From NCBI RefSeq assembly GCF_036429475.1, contig NZ_CP144125.1:186001-250000 (forward strand): a DNA stretch of 64,000 nucleotides. Reading direction: 5' to 3'. The notes under the pieces were generated by a model. That model was not told the DNA's origin, did no database searches, and worked only from the letters and a program-made list of their open reading frames with translations. The position numbers and the translations under genes were made by a program. Source of the DNA: Halalkalicoccus sp. CGA53. Lineage in GTDB: Archaea; Halobacteriota; Halobacteria; Halobacteriales; Halalkalicoccaceae. Numbering within the stretch: position 1 is the first letter of the stretch; each line of letters starts with the position of its first letter. Positions 33,462 through 42,717 of this stretch are shown piece by piece.

Positions 33462-34388
33462 CTACACATATCCCCAGGTACCTCCTTTTTGATTAATTGA
33501 ATCCACTACTTCTTTCTCCATCTCTAGATACTTAATTGGATCATTTTTCATCACGAGCCCATGCGAGGGACCTACGATGGAAGGCTCATGTTTCTTTATA
33601 ATATAATCAATTTCATCTTTGAGCTTTTCAGGATCGGCCCAGGCCATCCAATAATGTGCACGAGCCTCAGTCTCAGTGAATCTCGAAACATCAAGGTCTT
33701 CTCCGTATTCTACTTCCAATTCATCGACAAATTTTCCTAATTCTTCTCTAGTATGGAAAAACCCATGCCAATCAACCGTAAAGAGGCAATCAGTTTTTTC
33801 CTCAGACATCCATATACTCATGGGGGCATCTACAAACTTCGCATCGTGGAATTTGACAATACGACCACCCAGATCAATTTCGTCACCGTCACCGACTTTC
33901 ATACTATTTTCAAGGTGATATAGCTCGTGATTATCACCTACATCTGGAGCGATTAATTTAGCATTGGGGTATTTTCTTAGAACAGGAACCGTATTACCAG
34001 CATGAGGAACATCGGGATGAGAGACGGCTAAATAATCTAATTCTCTATCTCCCAGAGTCACATCCAACATCTCTAAAATCGTATCCGTGAAGTTTGGAGG
34101 GAGTGAGTCAAACAATAGCGTCTTCTCATCACCTATGACAAGCCATGCATTAACAGTGATCATAATGTCTTTATCAGGATCATACCAGTCTGGCACTTCC
34201 TGACGCATTTCCATTTGCTCTTCGAAATATTGCTGTAGGATATCGAACCCCTGAGCAATGCTCAACCAATATACACCATCTTCAATTTTCCTCACATATC
34301 CTCCTGCTAATCCTTTTTCTGGACTTTCTGCTGTTATTCTATACGGTGACTCAAAGTCATTAGTCTCCTCCTTGACTCTACTTGCCAT
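33462..34388 (-). CDS. Metallo-beta-lactamase-fold protein, flavodiiron/ODP-like (upstream partner)
   Basis: A 308-residue protein. The motif LDYLAVSHPDVPHAGNTVPV corresponds to THADLPHSGN of its neighbour, CLFTVDWHGFFHTRE to the bridging-Asp strand, and IVGPSHGLVMKNDP to the last His. A 40-residue N-terminal extension (MASRVKEETNDFESPYRITA) precedes the fold. The two proteins are clearly related in layout but only moderately similar, so they could form a heterodimer or act in sequence. No cofactor partner gene is adjacent. It is probably the first gene of the two-gene transcript. Confidence 0.8.
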   Translation of the reverse strand: MASRVKEETNDFESPYRITAESPEKGLAGGYVRKIEDGVYWLSIAQGFDILQQYFEEQMEMRQEVPDWYDPDKDIMITVNAWLVIGDEKTLLFDSLPPNFTDTILEMLDVTLGDRELDYLAVSHPDVPHAGNTVPVLRKYPNAKLIAPDVGDNHELYHLENSMKVGDGDEIDLGGRIVKFHDAKFVDAPMSIWMSEEKTDCLFTVDWHGFFHTREELGKFVDELEVEYGEDLDVSRFTETEARAHYWMAWADPEKLKDEIDYIIKKHEPSIVGPSHGLVMKNDPIKYLEMEKEVVDSINQKGGTWGYV

Positions 34389-34643
34389 GCAAATAGGACG
34401 TAGAGGTTAAGCTATTTATAATTATCGACGCTTAATGAGGTACCGTTAACATAAGCAATTGTTCCAGAATGAGCTAAACTGACTCAGCCAATAGTTCGTC
34501 GTCACAGCTTGCCCTAAATACGACTTTTAGAATGCATCAATTGGGAATTTCGACTCTTGAAGCTATAACTCTATCCAATTCTGATCCAATTCGGCATTAT
34601 CACCTGGCGAACACGGAGCCGTCAGAAGAATCCCTAAGAGGAC

Positions 34644-34952
34644 TTATCTATAATATGACTTTTTAAATCTAAACTCGACTTGGCAATTCTTTCCTACGCT
34701 CGCTGACCAGTCAGCAAGCAGTGGAAACGAATCGAACAGCGGTTCCCTGTACACTCGCAACACAGCACCATCGTACTCGGTTTCACTCGTCTTGAGTCGT
34801 GGTTTGTACACGTGTTCGAACAGTTCGATTTGGCCTTCCTGGATAGCCGTAACTTCGAGTCCTTCACCGTGCTCCTGAGCGCGGTGATTATGGCCAACGG
34901 CTAGTGGACTCACTCGAGGGATTTCGCGTCCGGACGCGAAATCCGACCGCAC
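34644..34952 (-). pseudogene. Unrecognised protein fragment beside the IS cluster
   Basis: The frame reads GLEVTAIQEGQIELFEHVYK, PRLKTSETEYDGAVLRVYRE, then PLFDSFPLLADWSASVGKN. It looks like true protein sequence, but neither end looks natural and I cannot assign a family. It may be part of a gene cut by the adjacent IS insertions. Bases 34389-34643 to its left hold no gene. Confidence 0.35.
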
Positions 34953-34999
34953 CTATCGCTACTTTCTCAGTGGAGCCGACTGATCAGCCACCGACCTTG

Positions 35000-35195
35000 C
35001 TCACCAGCAGGCTGCGTACGTCTTTGAGCAACTCGACGTCGATATGAATGACGAAGTGATCCTCCAAATAAACCGGCGACGCCACCGAGTGGTCGGCACA
35101 ACGTTTGAACACATCGTCGACGTGAACGGGATCGGCGATATGAGGAGGACCGGTTTTCAGAGCTGTGACATACAAAGGTTACGCCAATCACTCGG
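35000..35195 (-). pseudogene. IS5-family transposase remnant (copy A)
   Basis: Read on the minus strand, a stretch beginning GATTGGCGTAACCTTTG continues with codons for TALKTGPPHIADPVHVDDVF and KRCADHS. It aligns with the plus-strand remnant at about 37265-37375 (DPGLVDNVFNRCADHS). Only this small central piece remains, without start or end. Confidence 0.5.
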
Positions 35196-35461
35196 ATGGC
35201 GTCGCCGAATTGTACAATCCAGCCGAAGGCGAACTCAAGCAGAGGAACGGGTTCGTCACCACTTGCATCCAAGTCGGCGACGCATTCGTCTTTAGCTAAG
35301 ACTCACACCTCGGTTGAGTAGCGGTGGCGAGCGTCTCTTGTAAGACCGGTTGTTGTTTGTAGATCTTCTGTGCGTCCTCGATCAGCCGTTCCAATAGCGG
35401 CGGTGGCGAGTAGCCGAGATACACACCGAGTTCGTGGAGGATGAGCTGGGCGTGCGACCGG

Positions 35462-36620
35462 TAGTGATTAGCGAATCTTATTGAGGAATCCGTCGAAGTG
35501 ATTGTCAATCCAGGAGGCAGCGAAGCTGAGTTTCTCGGTCAGTTGCTCGAACAGCTCGTCGAGCAGTGCTCGGTATTCGTCTTCGCCGTCAACGATCAGC
35601 GGCGAAGACTTCCACTTGAGACTTTTCCAGACTGGTTCAATTGGATTGAGGTCCGGTGAACCAACCGGGAGGAACACGAGATCGATCCCGAGTTCGTGGG
35701 CCCGCTTGCGCGTGTACTTGCAGACGTGAGAGGAGAAGTTATCCAACACGAGCAGAATCCGCGTGCCGGGATTCTGCTCGCGAATCTCCTTGAAACACTC
35801 ACAGATCTCTTCTTTCGCTTGATTCGGTGGAAACGACAGCACGCTCTCACCGTTGAGCGCATAGAACCCGGCCGCTGGTGTGTCGATTTTCACTAGCGGC
35901 CGGGTAATGTGAGGCTCATCGACCGTGTACAACCGCTGAGAGTTGTCCCACGGTTGTGGGTGCGACACATCGAAAAACCCCCACTACGAGCCCACCATCA
36001 GTGCAAAGATCGTCGTCGGTGTCCCACTCTTCGTCGTCTTCGTCGTCCTCGCGCTTGTTGTGGGGATGATCGTCGTCTTCCTCGTCGAACGCATACTCGA
36101 CGCGTTCGTCGAGGATTGCTTCGGCGTTGTCTGGGCGGTCAGGACGTTTGGTGCGAGGAATCGCGTACGAGAGGCCAAGTTCGTCCAGAATCGTTGGGAG
36201 GTAGTGAGGGTGATATTTGACATCAAATTCCTCACTAAGGAGATGCTGAATCTCTTGTTTCTTCCAGGGCTGACCTTCACGGAGGCGGTCGATCAGTTCT
36301 TGTTGCTTGGTTTCGTCGAGCTTCGGGGGCCTGCCGCCCCCGAAGTTCGGCGTGAGCTTGCCCAGTCCTCCTTCATTCCAGCGTTCAACCCAGTTGCTGG
36401 CTGTCCCCTCTGATTTCCCGACATCATCAGCGGCTTCAATGAGCGTCGCTCCTTTGTACAGCCGCTTGATGAACACGAGTCGCTTGTACACTTTCACATC
36501 GTCAACTTCGTTGAGTAATCGATCCAGATCTTCCTCGCTCAAATGACGAAGAATCTCTTTCTCCTGACCCGTCACTACTTGAGGAAAACGCTTTTCCTCA
36601 ATAATTTCCCCGAATCACTA
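35462..36620 (-). mobile_element. IS630-family element, copy A (about 1.16 kb)
   Basis: The two ends, read inwards, are TAGTGATTAGCGAATCTTAT (left) and TAGTGATTCGGGGAAATTAT (right strand), both continuing TGAGGAA. They include the TA target duplication of Tc1/IS630 elements. It is inserted into the IS4 remnant. It contains a transposase with one frameshift. Confidence 0.8.
35468..36575 (-). pseudogene. IS630-family transposase with one frameshift (copy A)
   Basis: The first frame (36575 down to 35916) encodes the HTH part (MTGQEKEILRHLSEEDLDRL, GGGRPPKLDETKQQELIDRL, YHPHYLPTILDELGLSYAIP) and an acidic linker. The second frame (35968 down to 35468) encodes the DDE part (MSHPQPWDNSQRLYTVDEPH, ILLVLDNFSSHVCKYTRKRA, GSPDLNPIEPVWKSLKW), with the second Asp and final Glu. 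The frames overlap around a run of five G and five T (35980-35990 region). One extra base separates VVGVF from the VGFFDVSHPQ expected by comparison with copy B. It may be a mutation or a programmed slip site. Confidence 0.75.
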
Positions 36621-36957
36621 CGGCGAAGCCGAACACGAACGCCCAGACGAACGCCGGGATCTGGAGCTTGCGGTAGCGTTCGACCACGCCGAGTTCCTCG
36701 GCGTGCTCTTCGAGGAACTCGGAGGGAAACAGTGTAGTGAGCCGACGCATAATTCGAGATGAGGAGGCTTCGGTGTACACACTCGTCGCCTCCTCATTCC
36801 TCTCGAAAAGATGCCTCGATAAGCCGCCGCCGTCACGCGGTTCGTCTGTTAACTAAAGACGGATGGTCGGCGACGTTTACATTCCCTACCGTGCGCACGT
36901 GTTCACTGATTGGATCTCGCCCCAGAGTTCAAGCAGCCGTTCAAGAAATAAACCGAG

Positions 36958-37137
36958 ATGGCCGTCAAGGACATCGTGACGCCGCTCCAGCTCCCGGCTG
37001 GAGCGGCTCTCACCGTCGTGTTCGATTCTGCTTATTACGTCGGCGAGCTTGTCGTGGCGATCCAAGAAGAGGACTACGACGTGGTCTGTCGCTACGGATC
37101 TATTGAATCCACAGAAGGCGTTGGGATAGTCCGTTAG
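36958..37137 (+). pseudogene. DDE transposase fragment of unassigned family
   Basis: The frame reads MAVKDIVTPLQLPAGAALTV, VFDSAYYVGELVVAIQEEDY, then DVVCRYGSIESTEG and a stop. VFDSAYY holds the catalytic Asp of a DDE transposase and DVVCRY the following strand, as in IS4/IS1634-like enzymes. Sequence before it (TGGATCTCGCCCCAGAGTTC) continues the same protein in another frame. It is a remnant without ends. Confidence 0.5.
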
Positions 37138-37141
37138 AATA

Positions 37142-37638
37142 TTGGAATTAAAGCGGAAGAAGCCAGTTGTGCAAAAAGTCCTCTTCCGCTTCGTCAAACA
37201 GGCTGTCTCGGTCGCACGAAAACTTACTGATGCAGCGCTGATGCAAATCAACCATCCTGCCGGCAACGGGAGTGATTGGCGTAACCTTTGAACTTCCCAG
37301 ATCTGCAAACTGCGTCCTCTCATACCGTCGATCCCGGTCTCGTCGACAACGTATTCAACCGTTGCGCAGACCACTCAACGCCGGGCGACCTCCTCGGCCT
37401 CACTGCTGACCGAGGCTATGACGCGAAAGCCTTCCGCGACGAACTCCGTGAAAACGGCGTTTGTCCTCTGATCAAACACCGGATCTTCACTCTGCTCGAT
37501 CACGCTCACAACGCCCACATCGACAATGATCGGTATAACCAGCGCACGATGGAAACAGTCTTCTCAAGCATCAAGCGCACTCTCTTGGTGGCGCTGCCGC
37601 GCTTGCGCGAACTTGGTGGCTGGAGTTCCGCGAGATGA
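37142..37638 (+). pseudogene. IS5-family transposase remnant (copy B)
   Basis: The first piece reads KKPVVQKVLFRFVKQAVSVA then RKLTDAALMQINHPAGNGSD. After frame changes DPGLVDNVFNRCADHSTPGD, LLGLTADRGYDAKAFRDELR, CPLIKHRIFTLLDHAHNAHI and NQRTMETVFSSIKRTL follow. These are the final DDE part and the typical C-terminal Y-N-Q-R-x-x-E-T-V-F signature of haloarchaeal IS5 elements. It has several frameshifts and is inactive. Related remnants lie at 35000 (copy A) and 46030 (copy C). Confidence 0.7.
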
Positions 37639-37689
37639 TTCTCAAAGCAACCGTCTATAACATCCGGCGGAGCGTCCAATATCCATGAA

Positions 37690-38013
37690 ATTCAGCGCCG
37701 TGTACCGAAACTACAGAGCGCATAAGTTTTACCATCGCACGATTCTCATTGACGGTCGTTTTCATCTCGGGATATAATATTGCCATTATAAACTAACTAT
37801 ATTTAATCTTTAAGAGTATATTATTTAATAAATTATTGCTATGATTATAGGTATTTCCTTCTTCCTTGATTAACGACTCAATTATTTGATAACCGACGGA
37901 TCATCGGCGATCAACAGGTCGATATTTGGTCGCAGTCCTACTATAGAATTCGCCTATGGAGAACATCCAATCCAAAAATATATAATTGAATTTGTCTCGA
38001 GTTAAATTTTTGT
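37690..38013. other. AT-rich gap upstream of the IclR gene, no gene seen
   Basis: All frames are closed. It contains several TATA-like runs (ATATTATTTAATAAATTATT near 37829). It marks the change from IS debris to the AT-rich regulator gene. It carries the IclR promoter at its right end. Confidence 0.4.
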
Positions 38014-38040
38014 TTGTGTACAAATTGGAATTCGGGAGGG
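37989..38040 (+). promoter_or_regulatory. Inverted repeat and Shine-Dalgarno upstream of IclR
   Basis: AATTTGT (37989-37995) and ACAAATT (38020-38026) are perfect inverted arms in the promoter region, a possible autoregulatory operator. TTCGGGAGGG (38031-38040) then supplies a strong Shine-Dalgarno sequence six bases before the ATG at 38047. This is the main reason for choosing that start over the ATG at 38014. Confidence 0.4.
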
Positions 38041-38046
38041 TTTATT

Positions 38047-38838
38047 ATGATTGGGTTGGAAAAGCATAGCATGGTTAGAGAAAACAGATCAAATGACATA
38101 GTAAAATCCGACGAGACACTGTTCGCCATTATCGAAATACTTCAGCATCATGATCAAGCCGGTGTTACAATGCTGGCAAACTCTCTTGGGATGGCTAAAA
38201 GCTCTGTTCATAAACATTTAAAAACGCTTGAAAAAAATGGATATGTTATCAATAAAAGTGGGAAATACCAATTGGGATTTAAGTTATTATCGATTGGAGG
38301 AGCAATTCGAGACAGTGACAGATTCTGTAACCTTGCACGTGAATCTGTTCAGAAATTAGTAGAAGATACCAATCAGATGGTGATTTTCTCTTATCGGGAA
38401 GGACTGGACGGAGTAGTTGTATTTGTCAGAAATGATCGATATGGGCTTCGGAATGAAGTGCCTCTCGGTAATAGATTCTCGCTTCATATGAACGCTGCCG
38501 GAAAAGCCATTCTAGCAAAATTAGCAGACCCTGAGATAGAAGAATTCCTACGAAAAATAGACCTTATTCCGGCAACACCCAACACGATAACAAGTAAAAA
38601 TGAATTGTGGGACGAGATAGAACGTGTACGAGAGAAGGGCTATGCTATAAGTAAAGAGGAGCGTGTAAAAGGTGTTCAATCAATTGCCGGTGCAGTTGAA
38701 AGTGGAGGAGAAGTAGGGGCAATCTCAATATCATTACCTGCTGACTATTCAACTACAGCACAAATTCATACTCGGTTCTCGGAAATAATAGTAGAAACAG
38801 CAAACGAGCTGGAGTTACGTGCTCGCTATAAAATATAA
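38047..38838 (+). CDS. IclR-family transcriptional regulator
   Basis: A 263-residue protein. The N-terminal winged helix (about 25-80) contains LFAIIEILQHHDQAGVTMLA, LGMAKSSVHKHLKTLEKNGY and the wing VINKSGKYQLGFKLL. The C-terminal effector domain includes ARESVQKLVEDTNQMVIFSY, PLGNRFSLHMNAAGKAILAK and AISKEERVKGVQSIAGAVES. IclR proteins usually control catabolic genes in response to a carboxylic or aromatic effector. The best nearby candidate target is the TRAP operon at 43129-46025, now separated by IS elements. The gene is AT-rich. Confidence 0.9.
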   Translation: MIGLEKHSMVRENRSNDIVKSDETLFAIIEILQHHDQAGVTMLANSLGMAKSSVHKHLKTLEKNGYVINKSGKYQLGFKLLSIGGAIRDSDRFCNLARESVQKLVEDTNQMVIFSYREGLDGVVVFVRNDRYGLRNEVPLGNRFSLHMNAAGKAILAKLADPEIEEFLRKIDLIPATPNTITSKNELWDEIERVREKGYAISKEERVKGVQSIAGAVESGGEVGAISISLPADYSTTAQIHTRFSEIIVETANELELRARYKI

Positions 38839-39051
38839 TTAGCAGATATGGCGAAGAGTCAGAAATTTTTGCTACAGGAGGGGAGTGACTTCCTAATCTA
38901 AAAATGGTTTTGAGACAGTAAAATTACAAACATACTGTTGTAATTAGACTCTAATTGAAATTGCTGATAAGGATTGTTTATAATCATCTTGCCATTACTT
39001 TCTCGGCCGGGGTTTGGTTGTCGGGTGCCAGGCTTGGCTGTTGGCTGTTAT

Positions 39052-39198
39052 CAGGGTGTCATAGAATACGTCTCACACCCCTATCTGGTACTTATACGGG
39101 CTTCAGTTCATACCTCACTCCCTGAGGCACTCATCTTTAGATTCGTTCAGAAAATGTGGTCTGAAATGTTCGGTATGAGAACTATTGTATGACACCCT
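39052..39198. mobile_element. MITE of 147 bp with 7-bp target duplication
   Basis: The left end CAGGGTGTCATAGAATACG, running to GTCTCA, is mirrored at the right. The complementary strand of the right end reads AGGGTGTCATACAATAGTT then CTCA. Exact copies of CTGTTAT (39045-39051 and 39199-39205) flank the unit. No coding sequence is inside. It is a non-autonomous transposable unit whose partner transposase is not obvious in this window. Confidence 0.72.
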
Positions 39199-39205
39199 CT
39201 GTTAT

Positions 39206-39890
39206 AGTAAAAGTCGAAGGTGATGAAAAAGCGCTGGGTGCTGGCGCGTCTGCCAATCCACGTTTGATGGAACCGCTCGATCCGCATCGCGAGTATCTGA
39301 AACCACTTTTCGATCAGAATCCATTCGACGTAATATAGCCGACCGGTCAGATCACATCCACAAGAGCGGTTAGGGAGCCTATGCCGTGGACGAAAAACGT
39401 CACCTCCAAGAGGTTCTGTTTCTCGGCTGACTGGCCAAGAAAACCGGCTGGTAGATCCGTCTCTCGATGAGGAGAGATCATCAAATCGAACACGAGCTTT
39501 GTCTCGACATCCATAGCGGCGTTGAGCCAGTGCTGCTGGGGAGCAGTCCTTATCGCAGCATCATCGACAGAGACCCACGATTGCGTGGCCGTCCTCAAAA
39601 ATCGAGGGTTTCTGATGGGCAGCACGAGAGCGAATCTCTCGTGGACCTCGGTGGGTCTGAAGCTTCGGAGGCAACGCGATGAACCCATTGGAACACTGCT
39701 TGATGTGATCGATAGATCTCGAACGTTTCGAAAGCGGCGGCCGTTTCACGAAGTGAAAGTCCTACAGAATAGATCCGTACCGCGAGCGCTCTGAGGGCGT
39801 TCGCGTTGCTCTCTTCAGCACAGCATTGTAGTGGACCAGTTTTGAGAGGGACGATGAGTGGTTCTTGGACTTCCAAGACAGCCGAATTCA
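39206..39890 (-). pseudogene. IS6-family (ISH14/15-like) transposase remnant
   Basis: On the minus strand in sequence: RIYSVGLSLRETAAAFETFE and SHQAVFQWVHRV (HTH part), then SVDDAAIRTAPQQHWLNAAM and DVETKLVFDLMISPHRETDL (first and second catalytic strands), then in another frame GRLYYVEWILIEKWFQILAM, RIERFHQTWIGRRASTQRFF (third catalytic Glu region). There are at least two frameshifts, and the end is fused to other DNA near the MITE. Confidence 0.7.
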
Positions 39891-40230
39891 AGAACTGCTC
39901 GCTCGTTGGCTCGACATTACCTCAGTAAGAGATGTATTGGGTGGTCGATAAAATATCTTAGTCATTATCCGGGAATTCGTTCGCCTAGAACGAACGCATT
40001 CTACCTTTCTACGACTGAAACTCAATTCGCCGGGCAATTGTGTCGAAAAGCTCCTTCAATACAATATTGGACTCTGTAGTTTCGCTAGACGGAGTTGCCG
40101 CGACTGCGTCATTGCCGTAGAAAGCGAAGAGACAGATTGGTATGACATCCGAAATCCATCTCTTCACTTGTGTCACGGTCGCTAAAGCTAAATCAGTTGT
40201 CGCTCACTCCGACGAACCCGCCGACTCCGA
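39891..40230. other. Gap of about 340 bases, no gene recognised
   Basis: It lies between the IS6 remnant and IS630 copy C. All frames are short. The rest of the IS1595 copy into which IS630-C is inserted should have been found here but is missing, so this segment probably marks a deletion endpoint. Confidence 0.35.
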
Positions 40231-41338
40231 TAGGACTTAGCGCAAGCGATTGATGTCGATGAAGGTTTCGAGCCAGTCAGCAGCGAAGCTGAGTCGCTGT
40301 GTCAGTTCGAGGAACGTTGCTTCGACGAGAGCGCGGAACTCGTCCGCGCTCTCGGTCGATATCGGGGAGAGATACCGTTTCAGGCTGTTCCAGACCGGCT
40401 CGATTGGTTGGAGATGCGGCGACGCAACTGGAAGAAACACCAGCGAGATACCGAGTTCTTCGGCCTTCTCACGTGTGTAGGTACACGTGTGCGAGGAGAA
40501 ATTGTCCAGGACGAGCAGAATCCGACCGGTCGGATTCTGCTCGCGGATCGTCTCGAACACCTCGCCGATCCGCTCTTTATGCAACGACTCTAGTGACCGG
40601 AGCACGCTTGTTCCGTTCACGGCGTAGAAGCCAACAGCGGTGGTTTTCACCTGCGGCATCTGTTTGACGAGTCTGGGCGTGCCGAACGCCCAGACTCGAT
40701 GCTTATTGTCCGTCGGTATCGGCCACGACGCGTCGAAAGAAGCCCAAGACAGTCTCTCCGGGATCAGCGGCCTCCTCGAGAGAGTCATCTGCTGTCTCGC
40801 CGAGCGCCTCTTCCAGGTGCTCGGCGAGCAGTTCTTCTGCATTCTCTGGTCGGGACGGCGTCTCTGGACATGGAATCGCGTAAGACATCCGATAGGTGTT
40901 GCGGAGCAGTCGCTGGATTGAGCCAGAATGTTAGCTGATGCCGAACTCGTCTTCGATCAGCTGTCTGATTTCGGCAGTTGTCCAGGGTTGGCCCTCTTGG
41001 AGGAGGCGTTGGAAATTTCTTGCTTGTTGGGGGGAAAGCTTCGGGGGCTGGCCGCCCCCCGAAGCTCGGGATCAATCCATCCTGGGCGTTTTCGTTCCTC
41101 CGTTCAAGTCACTCACTACCGATTCCTCGGGTCGCTCCGCACGCCAGGCAGCCTCTTCGATTGTATCGCCTGCGTAGAGATTCCGCACGAAACAGAGACG
41201 GCGGACGACACGTCGGTCGTCCGCCTTCTTGATCGCGTCGCGCAATTCCTCGTGGGATAGATGCCGCTCGAGGTGTGCGCGCCGATTACTCATGACTTTT
41301 CTGCGCGCTCTACCATCAAAAACTAGCGTTCAACCCTA
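40231..41338 (-). mobile_element. IS630-family element, copy C (degraded, divergent)
   Basis: The ends read inwards TAGGACTTAGCGCAAGCGAT then TGATG (left), and TAGGGTTGAACGCTAGTTTT then TGATG (right strand), with TA at both boundaries. The right boundary lies inside an IS1595 transposase gene. It is a different subgroup from copies A and B, judging by both ends and protein. Confidence 0.7.
40237..41293 (-). pseudogene. IS630-family transposase remnant (copy C)
   Basis: The parts in order are an HTH start (MSNRRAHLERHLSHEELRDA, VRRLCFVRNLYAGDTIEEAA), a broken middle with SYAIPCPETPSRPENAEELL, and a DDE end (VGFYAVNGTSVLRSLESLHK, ILLVLDNFSSHTCTYTREKA, ASPHLQPIEPVWNSLKRYLS). Successive pieces lie in different frames, so at least three frameshifts are present. 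Confidence 0.7.
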
Positions 41339-41537
41339 GCGCGAAGGTCGTGCCGGTCTTTGGGTTGAACGTGCGGTCGCAATCCGTACAGAGATACCGC
41401 TGATACTCTCGATAGCTGCCGTATTTGATCACTGACTCAGACTGGCAGCGCGGGCAGTAGAGGCCGTCACGCCAGCGGACCTGCTCCAGCAGGTTCGCGG
41501 CGCTCGCCTCTGAGCTAAGCAATTCAAATGGGAACAT
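41339..41537 (-). pseudogene. IS1595 transposase, N-terminal fragment
   Basis: It reads MFPFELLSSEASAANLLEQV, RWRDGLYCPRCQSESVIKYG and YLCTDCDRTFNPKTGTTFA, nearly identical to the start of the intact transposase at 21564-22448 (zinc ribbon included). It stops where IS630 copy C is inserted. The following LGLNASF is read-through into that element. Confidence 0.8.
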
Positions 41538-41556
41538 TGCATTCGGGTGACGCGGT

Positions 41557-42717
41557 TAGTGAGTCACGGAAGTTTTAGGTATACGTTGAGATGGGAAGGT
41601 GATGACTGGACGGGAGAAAGGGATCGTCCGACACCTCAGTGAGGACGATCTCGACCGCTTGCTCACACAGACTGATCATGAGAAGGTGAGAAAGCGGCTC
41701 ACCTTCATCAAATGGCTGTACAAAGGTGCAACGCTCGAAGATGCAGCCGACGATGTCGGTATGTCTCAATCAACCAGTAGTTGGTGGGTCAAGCTCTGGA
41801 ATGAGGGCGGACTCGGTCTGCTAACCCCGAACTTCGGGGGCGGTCGGCCCCCGAAGCTCGACGATGAACAACGCGAGCGTCTTCTCGAACTCCTCGAAGA
41901 AAGTGAACCCTGGAAGAAACAGGAGATTCAACACCTCTTGAACACTGAGTTCAATGTCAAGTTCCACCCGAACTATCTTCCACGCTTTCTCTCTAATCTT
42001 GGCCTCTCGTACGCGATTCCGCGTACAGAGGGGCCAGACCGACCAAAGGACGCTAACGAAATTCTCGAAGAACGCGTTGCCGATGCGTTCGTCGAGGATG
42101 AAACTGACGACCCACACAACAAACGGCCTGAGGACGACAGCGACGAGGAATGGACGGTTGATGATGATGTCCGGACAGATGGTGGAACGACGGTCGGATT
42201 CTTCGATATCTCGCACCCACAACCGTGGGACAATTCTCAACGGCTCTACACAGTGAGTGAACCAACGATCACCCGGCCGCTGGTGTATCGATTTTCACCA
42301 GCGGCCGGGTTCTATGCGCTCAACGGTGAGAGTGTCCTCCAGTTTCTCCCGAATCAAGAGAAAGAACAGATTTGCTCGTGTCTCGAAGGGATACGCGAGC
42401 AGAACCCGCTCGTCCGGATTCTCCTCGTCTTGGACACCTTCTCGTCACATTTCCTATGCGCACACGCGTGAACGAGCCCACGAACTCGGGATTGATCTCA
42501 TCTTTCTTTCAGTTGGCTCACCGCGCCTCAACCCAATCGAGCCGGTTTGGAAGAGCCTCAAATGGGAGTCGTCACCCCTGATCGTGGAGGATGCGGGCGA
42601 GTACCGCCCCCTCCTTGATAAGATCTTCACGAAGCTGACCGAACGGTTGAGCTTTGCGAGCGCGTGGATTGAAAATTATCTCGGCGAATAAATCCAAAAG
42701 TTACGTTAACGACTATA
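41557..42717 (+). mobile_element. IS630-family element, copy B (about 1.16 kb)
   Basis: The left end TTAGTGAGTCACGGAAGTTT and the right end, read on the complementary strand as TATAGTCGTTAACGTAACTT then TTGG, are imperfect inverted repeats starting at TA. It is inserted into the hairpin loop upstream of the second IS1595 copy. It belongs to the same subgroup as copy A, by the protein. Confidence 0.75.
41602..42691 (+). pseudogene. IS630-family transposase with one frameshift (copy B)
   Basis: The first frame runs MTGREKGIVRHLSEDDLDRL, GGGRPPKLDDEQRERLLELL, NYLPRFLSNLGLSYAIPRTE, TVGFFDISHPQPWDNSQRLY and ILLVLDTFSSH (second Asp), and ends early at 42471. The continuation AHTRERAHELGIDLIFLSVG, SPRLNPIEPVWKSLKWESSP (final Glu) is in the next frame to 42691. 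The shift is near 42450-42460. Comparison with copy A shows each copy is intact where the other is broken. Confidence 0.78.

Larger units (their letters stand above)
35296..36750 (-). pseudogene. IS4-family transposase, two end pieces only
   Basis: The N-terminal piece, from the ATG at 36750, reads MRRLTTLFPSEFLEEHAEEL, GVVERYRKLQIPAFVWAFVF and stops at GFA-V where IS630 begins (36620). The C-terminal piece after the other IS630 end reads RSHAQLILHELGVYLGYSPP, PLLERLIEDAQKIYKQQPV and ETLATATQPRCES. Roughly 350 residues, including the DDE core, are missing. The piece cannot transpose by itself. Confidence 0.75.
35274..36874 (-). mobile_element. Internally deleted IS4-family (ISH8-like) element carrying IS630
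   Basis: The ends are an imperfect inverted pair. On the left TCGGCGACGCATTCGTCTTT runs into TAGCTAA, and on the right the complementary strand reads TCGCCGACCATCCGTCTTT into TAGTTAA. The C-terminal coding part lies at the left (35296-35470), the N-terminal part at the right (36621-36750), and an IS630 element sits exactly between them. Most of the IS4 transposase is absent, so an internal deletion happened before or together with the IS630 insertion. Confidence 0.65.

Noticed and set aside
36886-37374. 162-codon minus-strand frame in the IS region
   Set aside because: The plus strand has transposase pieces (VFDSAYY, KKPVVQKVLFRFVKQ) in the same interval; the minus frame is a shadow.
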